A DNA stretch of 64,000 bases. Origin: Oenanthe sinensis. Its lineage: Eukaryota; Streptophyta; Magnoliopsida; Apiales; Apiaceae. Positions within the stretch are counted from its first letter, which is position 1; every line of letters starts with the position of its first letter. The notes under the pieces were generated by a model. The model searched no databases, was not told where the DNA came from, and saw only the letters and a list, made by a program, of their open reading frames with translations. A program made the position numbers and the translations under genes. Shown piece by piece: positions 19,240-30,836 of this stretch. Location: the NCBI GenBank assembly GCA_028671895.1, contig CM053802.1, positions 19,413,631 to 19,477,630 of the forward strand, in the 5' to 3' direction.

Positions 19240-21691
19240 ATGTCTGGACCTCAAATCGTTTGTACTCTTGTCCAAACCAACTTCACCACCATGGCTACAG
19301 TGGGTGAAGCCGGAGAAGCGTTTAAACAGTTTGTTGGGTTTATGAACAACTCTTTCATGTCCTATGCATTCATGGAGAGCCTATTGTTAGAAATCCCAAG
19401 ATTATCGCAGTTCTGGACCTCTGCTATATCTGAGGGGGAGCAGGATGCAAGCACCATAACCTTCCAAATCAACAACACCTCATATACTATTGACTCAACC
19501 CACGTCAATGTTGCTCTCCACGTTGAAGCTGAAGAAGGTTTGATATTCCAGGAGACTGCTAGTGATGCTCAGCTAGCCAAATTTTTCAAGATGATTGGGT
19601 ACACTGAACCCAAGACAAGCCCAACCTTAGATGAATGGTATCCATCAAGGGGATGGATAGGAAGTACCATATCAAAGAGTGGAGGATGATAATGGATGCT
19701 TTTACTCGAGCCATGTCTAGCAAAACCAGCAGCTGGAATGAAGTCCTGGCCTACATCAGGAAGATCGTGCACTCCATGGTGCATAAATACAGAATCGACA
19801 TTGGAAAGATCATGATGCCTCTCTTCAAGCTGGTGCTAGGCAAGAAGGAAAGCAGAAAGCCGATAATATACTATCCTAGATTCTTTATGCTTATTATTAA
19901 TTATGTTGTAGGCATAATTAATTTAGATAGTATACAATGTATGGAGTCCCCCACTTTAAAGAAAAATACTCACTCTATACTTTTCAGGAAACCTCTCAAT
20001 TCTGAGTTGGGTATGTTTATTACTGACCACATGAGGTCTATAATAAACTCACTCAATTTAAGAATTGTGGAAGATTTTTCTGTCTTTTCTTTGAGTGATG
20101 AGAATGGAGTTGACCTCTCCATTCCTAACCCACACTCACAACCTTTCAAGTTTGTTAGAGCCTCCAGACAGTCTAGGGTTGTTAGCCAAGAGCATGTGTC
20201 CTCTCAACAGGATCAGGTTTCTAAAAAGAAGAGATTCTCAACCTCTAGGTTATAAACAATGACTAAAGATTTTGAGGGAGTTACTGCACACAGTGCAGTA
20301 AATAAGATTAGAACTGTCAATGAACTCACTAAAGGTCCTGGTGTGCCTAATAGGAAGAAGGCAAGGATATCAGCCTTTATCACACAGTCTGTGTCCTCTC
20401 AAAAGGACACATAACTTAATAGGGAAAATAGCTCATTTTTAGGTGTCTTCTCTCAACAGGGGGCTCCTATTGTACTTGGCCAGTCTCCCATGACACCTTG
20501 TACAGAGTCTGTACCCCATGTTGAACTCACTCAACATGAGCCTCCACTTGTAGATACACACAATTTTATTTTTGAACATAGGGATGAATCCTCATTTCAA
20601 TATGATGCATCTCATTTTGATTTGGGGGAGAAGCCTACCACGGAGTCTCTCTTTGAATGTACACAAGAACCTTTCACTCAAAGGGTGGAAGACACTGTCA
20701 CTCCATTGGGCTAGGATGCTGTCATAACCTTTGTTGATGTTAATGACACAGTTATTATCAACACTCCTATTAACAGTAACTTTGAAGCTGAAGATGTTGT
20801 CAACTCTCATCATCCTGACAATAACTCTCAAGGATTTGCAGCACATCAAGATAGTGATTCAGCTCATATCTCTTCAGTCCTAAAGGTAAAATCGAAATCT
20901 AAAGTGCAAGATGTACCTGCTCAGTCCCTTGCATATAAGGTTAGTGAGGGTGTGAAAAAGAATAAGTGAAAAAGAATAGAGAGAACTGAGCTTAAAAAAA
21001 TAGAGAGGCGGGGAAAGACCCTGGCAAAAGGAGAGGGTCTTGAGCATGGCCATAATATAAAAGAGAGCACCAAACAATCTAGGGTACTAGGCCCTGAGAG
21101 TGAGAGTGTAAGGGATAATGAGATCATCCATAGAAAACTAGAGTGTGTGAGCACCCCAACATCCCCTGGTTCTAAACAAGCTGATGAAAGGTTGAAATCC
21201 CTTTCAAGGAAAGTTTCAAAATTATCAAAGAAGGTGACAACTGTGGGGAGGAATCAAGTCAAGCTGGTAGCCAAGATGGAGCAGTTTGAAAAATGCATGA
21301 ATGATGGCTTTCAGGCTGTATTTTCTCAATTGAAGAAGATGAAGACTCAATTGACAATCCCTGCAGCTGTCAACTAAACTAAGGGGGAGAAGGTTGGTGA
21401 TGGTGAAGTGTCTGAGAGGATTGAGAAAGTGAACAGGAGTGATAAGGAGACTCAAGTTGCATCTCAGGGGGAGGAGAGCCAATTGGCATTGCTGTCCAAG
21501 GTGGCTACTGAGATGGTTGAAAAGCTTAGAGGGAATAAGGTGGAGAAAGGTATTGTGATTAGGGAGGGTGTTGTGAAGTCCCATGTTCATGTAGTTGGTA
21601 AAGAAAAGGAGAAATTATTCAAAGATGATGTTGATGATTTTATTGTTGAAGAGAATTAAGATTTGAATGATGAAGAAGCATATTTGCTAAT
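19240..21691 (+). pseudogene. Element B third ORF (env-like) remnant, first part
   Basis: From ATG 19240, 150 codons are open, then the frame shifts (19635-20255 continues the protein) and further stops and shifts follow up to 21657. The N-terminal 220 residues share their general layout with the third ORF of element A: a FMNNSFMSYAF-like start, a DSTHVNVAL block, an EWYPSRGW-type tryptophan block and a GKIMMPLFK block. Downstream are acidic and Lys/Glu-rich coiled-coil segments (21147-21377). The reading is cut at about 21691 by a solo LTR. Confidence 0.75.
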
Positions 21692-24600
21692 TGTGATGTC
21701 CTCCAAATCCGAGGTCTAGATTTGGGGGTCACCAACCAATCAATAATAAAATAATTTAAACTCGGTGCGCACTGACCCCGCCAACATCCAAGGATCGCAA
21801 ACAGGTTATAGTATGAAATCAAGCAGCCAATACTAAAAGTAAACCAAATCATTTTATTACAAACCACACACTAAATTCAAAACTCAAATCCATAAGTTTA
21901 GATAAGTTTTAAGTATAGATCCAATTTTATTACACATTCTAACAACCAAATGGTAAACAACTAGATATCTGGGAAGCCCGAGAAGTGAGCCGCCCTGACA
22001 CACGAGGCTCTCTACGCCCGCTAGAGCTACTAATATGACTCACATTGGAAATCTGGTAAGATTTAATAGAGAGCAAGAGTGAGCCAAAGAATTACTCAGC
22101 AAGTATATATAAAGCATTTGAAATACAACCAGGATATAGAATCTGAATAAAGAACGGAATGTAAAACAGTTTATGATAAATATTGAATAGTAAATAAATC
22201 ACAGTTTAAATATCGAAACTAAAATAATGCAGTATGTCATAAAATTGAATCATCTGCAGATTTATAATATATAATAACCATGCTGGCAATATGGATTGGA
22301 TAAACATATAAACACTATTGTCACCTGATCAGTTCAAAAGGAATAGGACTTCTTTATAGCATATCGATACATTTCTATACACATGGTTATAACAAGGATT
22401 CTCTATAATGGGTACCAAATAGGCAAGTAATGTTAGCTTATAGGAAGATGGAATAGTTACCATATCCTCCTTAACAAATGATGGACCTATATGATGGCCA
22501 TTTACGCTACATAAATTTCAATCCAATAAAGCATCTGAACTCAAATGTATGCTTAGTTTTAAATACAGACCATATCTTTGTTATTTACTACAATAATTCG
22601 TTGGATATGATGAGTTTATTATAATCAACTTCTAATATCAAGAGTACCAATATCAAGTAACTCTGTTGCACAAAAACATTTAAGAATCATAAATAGTTCT
22701 GAATAATAACTATTTATCATGATACGAATAATCAAAAACAGTAAAATAAAAGTGTTTAGGATGATCAATGAGAAAATATTTGCCTGATAAAGTAGTTGGT
22801 AAAGTACTGACTAAATGATGATAAGCTGGTAAACTACTATGACCCTCTGTATGGTACTCCGCTCTATCTACAAATATAATATTCTATTTTAGACAGCTAG
22901 ACAATCATACAGCTCTATATATGCATCCATCTCATATTCTAGTATCTACCCATATGTTGTATCAATATTAAATAATAAATAATAAACAATTAGAACAATT
23001 AGCAAGCAAATATGCATGTAAGTCATGTAATGGATAGGATTCAACAATAAAAGATCATTCAAATAATTAATAGCTGACTCTAAAATATTATTCGAGTCAA
23101 AGTGGATTATTTTTATACCCTGGATAATTATTGGATTCCCAAACTATTTTATAAAATATTAATCCGGATTTATAAATAAATTTGGGACCTTCAAACTATT
23201 TTTATCACTTTCGGATTAATTTTAGGGTCTCAAACAAATTTGTCTCATTTAAAACGGGTAAAAGAATTATTAAATAAATAAATAAAACTAAATAAATCAT
23301 TTTTATATCCTAAAATAATTAAATCCAATTATTTTTAGTTATATTTATATAATATTTAGTTAATTAATTGATTAAAATAAATTAATCAATCAATTTGAAT
23401 TAATTAAATTATTATCCAAATAAATTAAAATAATTAAATTAAATTAATTTTGAAATCAAAATAATTTATTTAAATTTTTCAAAAAACCATTTTCGAATAA
23501 AAGAATAATTTTTAAAATAATTTTGAGTTACAAACTATTTTTCCAATAAAGAAAATGATTTTATAAAAATAATTCCAGAAACAGATTTTTTTGAAATGGT
23601 TTTGAGGTTTTGAAGATCAATACAAGACTAACCAAGAACAGCTGCCGGACTTTGGCCGCAAAGCTGCCAAGAATCCGGCCGACGACCGGATTCCGGCCAA
23701 CTTCCGGTCAAACCAAACCCAACCAAACTCTCTCTGTCTGCTTTGGTTTTTTACATCAATCAACTCTACTATCCTACCACAACACACAGCAATCGACCAA
23801 TAATCAAAATCAAGTCATTAGTCAATTAATCTGACTAAGTTGGAAAATAATCCGGTCATTCAAAACCAGTGACCCACAACCACATACCAAACTTGACAAA
23901 AACCACATCAACAGACTCGCAGCAAGATAAATAAGGTAAACATGTAAACATACTCAAGAACGGAGTTCTACGGAGCCAATTCCGCCAAAAATTATCGGAA
24001 AAGACGATCAGATAAAACTTCGGTGACCTCCAAACATTACCAAAGCTCAACAAAATTCATGGCAAGACGATGCTAGTACTACGAGCAATTCAACAGAGCC
24101 CACAAAATTAAGAACCGATATCCGTAGAGCCGATTCCGATCAAAATGATTAAACACCGGCCAAAAAACGATGACTACAGAATCCGACTAAAAAATTACAA
24201 CTAAAATTACCACCATGATCAGTGTTCAACAAGCAAACTAACAATATCAACCAGTTAAGCAAACAATCGACCCAACTTCAAATCAAAATAAAAAAAATCA
24301 ATCCAGTTGTGAGCAACTCGAAAATTAATCAATTCACATATGAAATTAATAGTATAATCAGATAGTACTTGATACAAGCTACGTATTGATTATTCATATA
24401 AGCCAAACGGATAAGAGTATCACCTCGGATTAGCTAATTGAATTCAAGAACCTAGGTAGTGACGTTTTTCCCCAAAATTTACCGAGTGGTGGTAAATCAT
24501 TTTTAGTAAAAAATATTTATATTTTTAGAAAATTTAGGGGCTTAATCTTTATTAAATGTATTTTTACCCCATAATTAAAATAAAAGGCCCAAAAATCATT

Positions 24601-24932
24601 TTTATTGGATAAAATTTAAAAATAAAAATTTTCGAATAAATACAATATATATGTCAAATTTCCTCAAAAATTATGAATGTTTCAAAAATAATAAAATAAA
24701 GTCATTTTGAGGATTTTTACTATTTTTATAAAAATAAAGATAAGAAAAACAAGGTCTCAAGTCTACTGCAGGGGCTGAGTCCGATAATCACAAATCGAAA
24801 TAACCTTATTCTAATGATACAAAAATTATAATAAAATATTTTAAGTTACACAGAAGTCACATAACACATATCGGGTAATTTTCCTATTTAATAAAAATTC
24901 AAACTCAAATAATTGCATTAAAAATAATCTAA
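21692..24932 (-). repeat. Solo LTR of an unrelated retrotransposon (copy 1), 5' end truncated
   Basis: The sequence starts TGTGATGTCC on the + strand and matches, as a reverse complement, most of the 3.3-kb LTR at 44092-47433. Shared landmarks include the terminal block around AAATCCGAGGTCTAGA, the long tract of TTTAATTAATT-type AT repeats, a GC-rich CCGG-dense patch at 23640-23710, and TTACCCGATATGTGTTATGTGA near the far end. Homology stops at about 24932, roughly 55-60 bp short of the other copy's TGTAACGACC start, so this copy is truncated there. No internal coding region is present. It splits the third ORF of element B. The family is probably Ty3/gypsy, judged only from LTR length and termini. 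Confidence 0.75.
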
Positions 24933-27081
24933 AAGTTGGTTGAAAAGTCCTGGCTCAATAAAAATCTGTAGATAATTCTGCAGAGAATGGTGGTTGAAAA
25001 GTTGCCCGAGGTTACTGTTAATTCTCTCTGTATCAAGTTCAACAGCTCAATAGTTGGAAAGTATAGATCAATAAACTTGGACATGATTAGTTTGTGCAGT
25101 CCTAGATCTGTAAAGGAGTTTTTCAACTTCTTCAATCAGCTGCCAAGAACTGAAGATAGAAGTGAAGTGATAAGGGTGTTGGCTAAGGAATTAAGGAGGC
25201 TGAAAGAGAAGAAATCAAAGAAAACTGAGAAGAAGAATCAGGAAAGAAGAGATGTTGATAATGATGATGAAAAGCCTGAGGATGGTACAGGTAGTTCCAA
25301 GTCCAACAACAATAATAATGGTGCTGCAAGGACCTCTGGAACTGGGAATAAGGATGGAGAAGATGAGAAGATAGTTTGTGAGATTGAAGGAAGGGTTATG
25401 AAGGTAGTGGTACTTGGTTTTGAAGTAGATAAACAAGATGCTGTCAAGAGAAATAAGGTGGAGGTTGCTGTCAGGGAGTCTGAACATGCTGTCAAGCCTG
25501 TATTGACAGTAACTTCAAAGTCATTGTCAAAAGAAGTGAGGGAAGAGTTACTATCAAAGAAAATTTCTTTATCTAAAAAATACATGAAGGCAAAGGCTGA
25601 GAGACCAAGACCATACTCAAGTAGGAAGCCTAGTAGAAGGAAGTGGAAGTTAATATCTGAAATTCTTAATGAAGATTGTCTAGATGTCAGAAGACCTAAA
25701 ATCAAGAACTTGGCTGAGTCAAAGGCAGAATCAATCACCAAGGTTGTTGTTAAGTGGACTGAGCTCAATTCTCTAAGCAGGGTCAATGTCTACTATTCTA
25801 CTGTGAAAGTTGAAGTGATAGGGCATGAACTGAAGGAGGCAAATTTCTTCATGGTTAGGAAGATGCTACTTATCATCAAGGCTAAGACATCAGGACTCAA
25901 GTCTTCAGGGGAATTCTAATCAGGAAATTCTTGGTGCTAATGGAGTCCTTCAAAATCCATCATTTGGACTTTGTTGATGCTGAGGGACCTGAGACTACAG
26001 TCTACTCAGATGGTGTGATGTTTGCCAATGAAGATGGAGTTAAAGAGTTCTGGAGCATGGATTCCTTGCAATATAAGAATGTGGAACTCCTAGTGAAGAT
26101 GGTGGAGCAGTTGGAAGAATATTCATATCCTGAGGAGACAAACTTCATCTCAACTGTTTAGAGAATCATTCAAGCTAGAAGGAAGAAGGAATTTGAAAGG
26201 AAGGTTGAGTATGAGAGGACTCAAAAATGTCTTCTCAGAAATCCTGACAGGATAATCTTCTACAACATTGGTGGATCTGCAGAAGAGATCACCTTTGATC
26301 AACTAAGGATTCTAGTTGAAAAGGAACCACAAATCACAAAACTGATCAAGAGACAACTCCTCAATATTACAAATTTTGAGGTGTTTGATCTCAAAAAGAA
26401 AGCTCTGGAAATCTGTGACTTGAAGGAGAAAAAGAATAAGGTAGAGAAAGAGAAGAGGAGTAAGGTTGTTGATGAAAAAAGGAGATAGAAAGAATCAACA
26501 AACAAATCAAAGAAGGAGATAGAAAGAATCAACAAACAAATCAAAGAAGCTGAGATTGATCTAAAATATCCAAGCTTAATGGTCAATTCTCCAGAAAAGC
26601 TGATTATGTATCTCTTGTCTTTACAAATATACTCAGAATCATCATTGACAACATTGAAGTCTAGGTTGAAGATTTTGGAGTAATCAACACTGCAAACCTA
26701 AGAAGAATTTTCAGATTAACCACGGGATCTCTTCTAGAAGTTGAAAGAAATCTGAGTGTAGCAGCTGGAAGGATAATTGATGCAAGGTCTAATGAAGATG
26801 ATGAAGTAGACAACATAAGGGTGAAGCAAGTGTACACATCTCCCAAGGACAGGTTTCTTTCTGATGAATTTGGAGTCCAATTTCTATGCATCTCCAAAGG
26901 ACTTGTGGAAGCTTATTACTCATATCAAGACCTTAAGAACCTTTCTCATACAATGGTGAAGTTGGTTCTTGACTGTGTGTCTAATCATGCCAAGACAACA
27001 GAAGAAAAGAGGGGCTTGAGAACTTTAGAGTTGCTATATGAAAGGAAGAAACCAAATCAAGGAAGCTCAAACAAAAATTGA
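24933..27081 (+). pseudogene. Element B third ORF (env-like) remnant, second part
   Basis: An open segment at 24987-25919 encodes a Lys/Glu-rich, charged protein (310 codons). The segment 25931-26161 and the piece ending at 27081 continue it in other frames after stops. The layout (a basic repeat-rich middle, then a helical C-terminus with several short conserved-looking blocks) parallels the C-terminal 450 residues of element A's third ORF. A 35-bp stretch at about 26484-26550 is directly duplicated. CTGTCAA motifs are also frequent in this coding part (25438-25560). Inactive. Confidence 0.65.
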
Positions 27082-27243
27082 AGATCAACTCAGTCTAGAG
27101 GAGTCTAGTTGAGAAAAATAGTATGTTGTATTTGTACTTGCATTTTTCTGTATACTTTTCTTGTACAAACACTTCAAGTTATGTTAGTTGAGTTTGCATC
27201 TGCAATTAGTTTTTTAATTTGTCTTTATTTTATATAAAAACAA

Positions 27244-27255
27244 ATTGGGAGAGAT
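27244..27255 (+). other. Element B polypurine tract
   Basis: ATTGGGAGAGAT lies directly before the inferred LTR start at 27256 and fits the copia pattern of a G/A-rich tract ending in GAT before TGTTAG (here mutated to TATTAG). Confidence 0.6.
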
Positions 27256-28336
27256 TATTAGGGATTGTGATGTAATCAACTAGTGTACTTAGTTTAAGTT
27301 TAATAAGCTAAGTAAAACATACTGTCATGTAATCATTGATAGTATAGTTATTGGTCACGTATAGACAGTACATTTGAAAGTGTTAGTTAGGTGACAATAC
27401 ATTTGAAAGTTACTATCTTATATAAACGAATAAAAATGAGTCATGTAGTAGAAGTTCACTAAGTGTCCATGCACAACATGATTCAAAACTCAAACAACAA
27501 GTTTTGAAGTACTCAAGCCTATGACAGTACATTACAAGTGACAGCACAATTGGAACAGACGACAGCAAGTATTCCATTGACAATAAACTTGGCGGAGAAT
27601 GAAGAATTGAAGACATCAAGTTTCACTGACATCAACTTTGGTGGGAATAGTTGACAGCAGCTTTAGAAGACAGTATGTTTCATGGACTATCAAACTTGAC
27701 AACAAAGTATGCGGAGCCGAAGATACTATCACCAAAGGGAAGCTAAAGGTTGACAATAAAATTTAAGTGAATCTGATAGTCTGTTTCAGGTAGCAGACTA
27801 GATAGTGAAAATACAAGGAATGATTTTGACATTACTATCTAGTCTGTCAAGTCTACTACTGCAATTTGGGAGAATTCAAGCAAAAGGTAAAGCGTGCTTA
27901 AAGAGTCAAAGATTTCTGCATATCTCAGAGCTGCTTTATCTACAAATGGAATGAAGACAAATTTGAATGGAAAAGGCAGAGTTTCTATTTTAAGTTTTGT
28001 TCTAGGAACAAGGGAAAGTACACTTATAAGTGGGATATGTGTTTCAGTATAAATACACATATTTCACAAGTACTTTCTCTTATGCAGCTAAGCTAGAATT
28101 TTCTCAAGTATAGAAACATTAGCAAACTCATTGTTATTGTATCTATCGAAGCTGAAATTATTTTACAGGTAGTTGTAGCGAAATAAAAATTAATAGAATT
28201 AAATTTTAAAGTTTAAACACTTTGTTTTTTTATCTAGTTAGTTTATTTGCATATCTAACTCGTTAATTATTATTCTTATTGTTGTTAGCAAGAATCTTTA
28301 ATAATTAATCAAGTTACATTCAACCCCCATTCTACA
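27256..28336 (+). repeat. Element B 3' LTR
   Basis: The start TATTAGGGATT (a likely mutant of TGTTAGG) follows the polypurine tract. The end is placed at CATTCTACA (28336), a usual copia LTR end following the ACCCCC-type string. The LTR contains about 15 copies of CTGTCAA/TTGACAG-type motifs between 27320 and 27860 and a TATAAATACA box at 28048. Boundaries are inferred because the 5' LTR is outside the window. Confidence 0.6.
28048..28055 (+). promoter_or_regulatory. TATA box of element B LTR
   Basis: TATAAATA in the context AGTATAAATACA, identical over 12 bp to the box upstream of the third ORF at 19081-19092. It lies downstream of the LTR motif array. Confidence 0.5.
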
Positions 28337-29245
28337 ACACTTATCTTAACTAACTTAAATATTTTTCATTTACTAAAATTATACATATTAGGATGAGGAA
28401 GTTTATTTATTAAAATTATTTGTATATTAAAGTTTTATTTTAATATTGATTTATGAACTCTCAAACATCATTAGAATCTTTATTATTATATGCGAATGCG
28501 ATCATAAGCCTCTTTCATTTTATATTCTATGCACACATATTAGTAAAAAATACAGCTAAGGAATTAATTTAATAATTCCTTATCCAATTATTAGGTTGTC
28601 GAGTTACAAATATAAGATAAATTAATCAAAATTTTAAAATATCTATAATATTTTATATTACTATAACCAAACAACGGGAACTTTTTTTTCATCTCGGTTA
28701 GCCCGGTAAACCATGGAAAATATCTTAAGCGTTCAATTTTAGGTGAATCATAAAAAAGATCTTAAACATCCAATTTTAATAAATTTTAATTTAAAAAAGA
28801 TAATCCTCTTTTTATACAATTACTTATGGATAATGTTATATTATATCTAAATTATATTCTATATTTTCTATTTTAAAAATTCTACTTATCATATAATTCA
28901 AACTCTTTTATTTATTTAAAATTATGACTTATAATTAAATTTTATGAATATTAATATATAAACAACATTGTATATAAAAATATAGAAAAAAATTAATAAT
29001 AAAATAAATTATCATATTAAATGAAAATTTTAAATTATATAAAATAATTAATATATAATTTATTAATAGTATTCTTGTTTTTGCAGGTGTTATAAGTTGG
29101 TATATATTAAATTAATAACTTTAAAAATCTTGTTTTGAGCAAGTAGAAGACGACATAGTAGTACAGCAGTACAGGAGAGCAACACCATCACGGCTCTTCT
29201 TGTAAGACTCTAAAACGTCATGGCTGATGAATATCATAATTTACA
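28337..29245. other. AT-rich intergenic stretch
   Basis: I see no gene or recognisable element. The stretch is very AT-rich with short inverted AT runs and separates the retrotransposon nest from the small DNA elements upstream of the P450 gene. Confidence 0.5.
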
Positions 29246-29947
29246 TACGTGATCATAAAGATAAGTATTTGTTCGTGGTTTGGTTTGATCCAAACTGATA
29301 ATAGTGGTTTATTAAAATTCAAAATCGAACCGAAACAATAAATTTAAAAACCAATCCAAACTAAACCACTTAAAAACGGTTTGGTTTGGTTTGGTTTCGA
29401 ACTACGGTTTGACTTCTAATTAATATATTATAAATTAATTATCATATTTAAAAATTATGAGTACTACTTTTAAGTCATATGGAATCATAATTGCAATTTT
29501 TTTTAATTTTTTCATAATATTGAATGTTTTATACTAGATCGAAAGAAACTCAATGATTTTATTTTTAACTTTTCACTTTCATATATTTCAATAAAAGACT
29601 TATCTAAAATTCTAATATATTTAATTTCATATCAATGAGGGGTAGCCTAAAGATCATTGAACCATTTACTAAATTTTGATAAAGCGGATTTTAATTTTTT
29701 ATCATAAAAGAAAGTTATTCTTAGATGTAAAATATTTAATTTTTAGTTAATTATATTAATATATATTATTTATTTATTATATATAATATTTAAATGGTCT
29801 GGTCCCGATTAACCACTAAATAATTTTTACAAACCATAACCAAACCATTAATAACGGTTTTTCTATGGTGTGGTTTAGGTTGTTCGAATTGTTTTGGTTT
29901 GGTCCAAAACTGCGGTTTGGCGGATCGGATGAACACCCCTACGTGAT
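29246..29947. mobile_element. Non-autonomous hAT-like element with 8-bp target duplication TACGTGAT
   Basis: TACGTGAT occurs at 29246-29253 and 29940-29947. Between them the two ends carry inverted GGTTTGGTT-rich sequence: the left part has TTGTTCGTGGTTTGGTTTGA near 29270 and the right end reads as GGGGTGTTCATCCG in reverse. The middle is AT-rich and non-coding. An 8-bp duplication and a GGGTGTTCA-type terminus are usual for hAT non-autonomous elements. The first 15 bp on the left do not match the right terminus well, so the left end is degraded or has an extra insertion. Confidence 0.55.
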
Positions 29948-30104
29948 TACATGAATATTAATATCTTACAAAATAATAAAGCTTTAATTAGTATTAATAA
30001 ATTATATCAATAAATTATTATAAAAGTATTAAAACCTTTTGGACTAGCACATAAATATGTATTTTACAGAATATTCGGTCTCATTTATTTGTTTGTACCA
30101 CTCT

Positions 30105-30556
30105 CAATTTTTTGGGTGTATATGGCACAATTTGAGGAGAAAATGCCTTAAATGGCACACCCAAAAAAATGGTCATAAATAGCACTCCAAAACGCTACAT
30201 AGTATGGCGTGCTGGAAAAGGGGTGAAAACGCTAGTTCGTGTAGCGTTTTGCACTTTTTTTAATTTTCTTTTTTAATATTTTGGGGGCAAAACGATATTT
30301 TATCTTTGGTTCTGGGCACAAAACGCAACTTAAAGTAGCGTTTTGGGGCTACACGCTAGATCATGTAGCGTTTTGAAAAGAAAAAAAATTTCCTAACCCC
30401 CAAACGTGAGACTATGTCACGTTTTCAAAAAAAAAAATCTACACGCTACACGATTTAGCGTTTTAGAGTGTTATTTAGGGTCATTGTTACGGATTGCGCC
30501 ATTTTGGGCATTATCTTCCCAAATTGTGCCACCAAGGACCTTTTCTCCAATTTTTT
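30105..30556. mobile_element. Mutator-like MITE with 9-bp target duplication CAATTTTTT
   Basis: CAATTTTTT lies at 30105-30113 and 30548-30556. Inside, 30124-30158 is an inverted repeat of 30496-30530 (GGCACAATTTGAGGAGA against GGCACAATTTGGGAAGA and onward over about 35 bp), and the outermost bases GGTGTATAT/GGTCCTTGG are partly matched. The core carries repeated TAGCGTTTT and AACGCTA half palindromes at about 30192-30204, 30240-30250, 30342-30374 and 30448-30465. Long terminal inverted repeats with a 9-bp duplication suggest a Mutator-superfamily MITE. No coding region. Confidence 0.6.
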
Positions 30557-30792
30557 AGATTTCTCAAAATAATGAAATTCTACTCAACATTTATTATAAA
30601 ACAGGAATAGAGGATCCACCAAATTATTACATTTATTCATTTTTGAGTAAAGTGTATTATATGTGTTTACACTTTAATCCACATAACACTTATAATATAA
30701 ACCAAAGACTATTATATCAACTTTTATATTTTGTCCGATTCACATCTTAATCACTATATTTTGACCTGGTGCTTTGAACGTGCCCCATAGGA

Positions 30793-30800
30793 TATATAAA
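30793..30800 (+). promoter_or_regulatory. TATA box of the CYP72A gene
   Basis: TATATAAA lies 37 bp before the ATG at 30837. With initiation about 30 bp downstream the 5' leader would be only around 10 nt, which is unusually short. Confidence 0.5.
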
Positions 30801-30836
30801 AAGCTCATAGTGAGAGTTTGAGTTAAAAATATTAGA

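Larger units (their letters stand above)
1..28336 (+). mobile_element. Element B: decayed Sirevirus-type Ty1/copia retrotransposon, 5' end outside window
   Basis: The order along the + strand is gag remnant (1-1362), pol remnant (1363-1730 and 15985-18549), a non-coding promoter-like spacer (18550-19239), a broken third ORF (19240-21691 and 24933-27081), a polypurine tract and one LTR (27256-28336). The order protease, integrase, RT, RNase H is that of Ty1/copia. A long coiled-coil gag and a third ORF after RNase H are typical of Sireviruses (SIRE1 group). The element is interrupted by complete element A at 1731-15979 and by a solo LTR at 21692-24932. Many stops and frameshifts show that it is dead. 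The 5' LTR is not in the window, so target duplication and age cannot be assessed. Confidence 0.85.
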
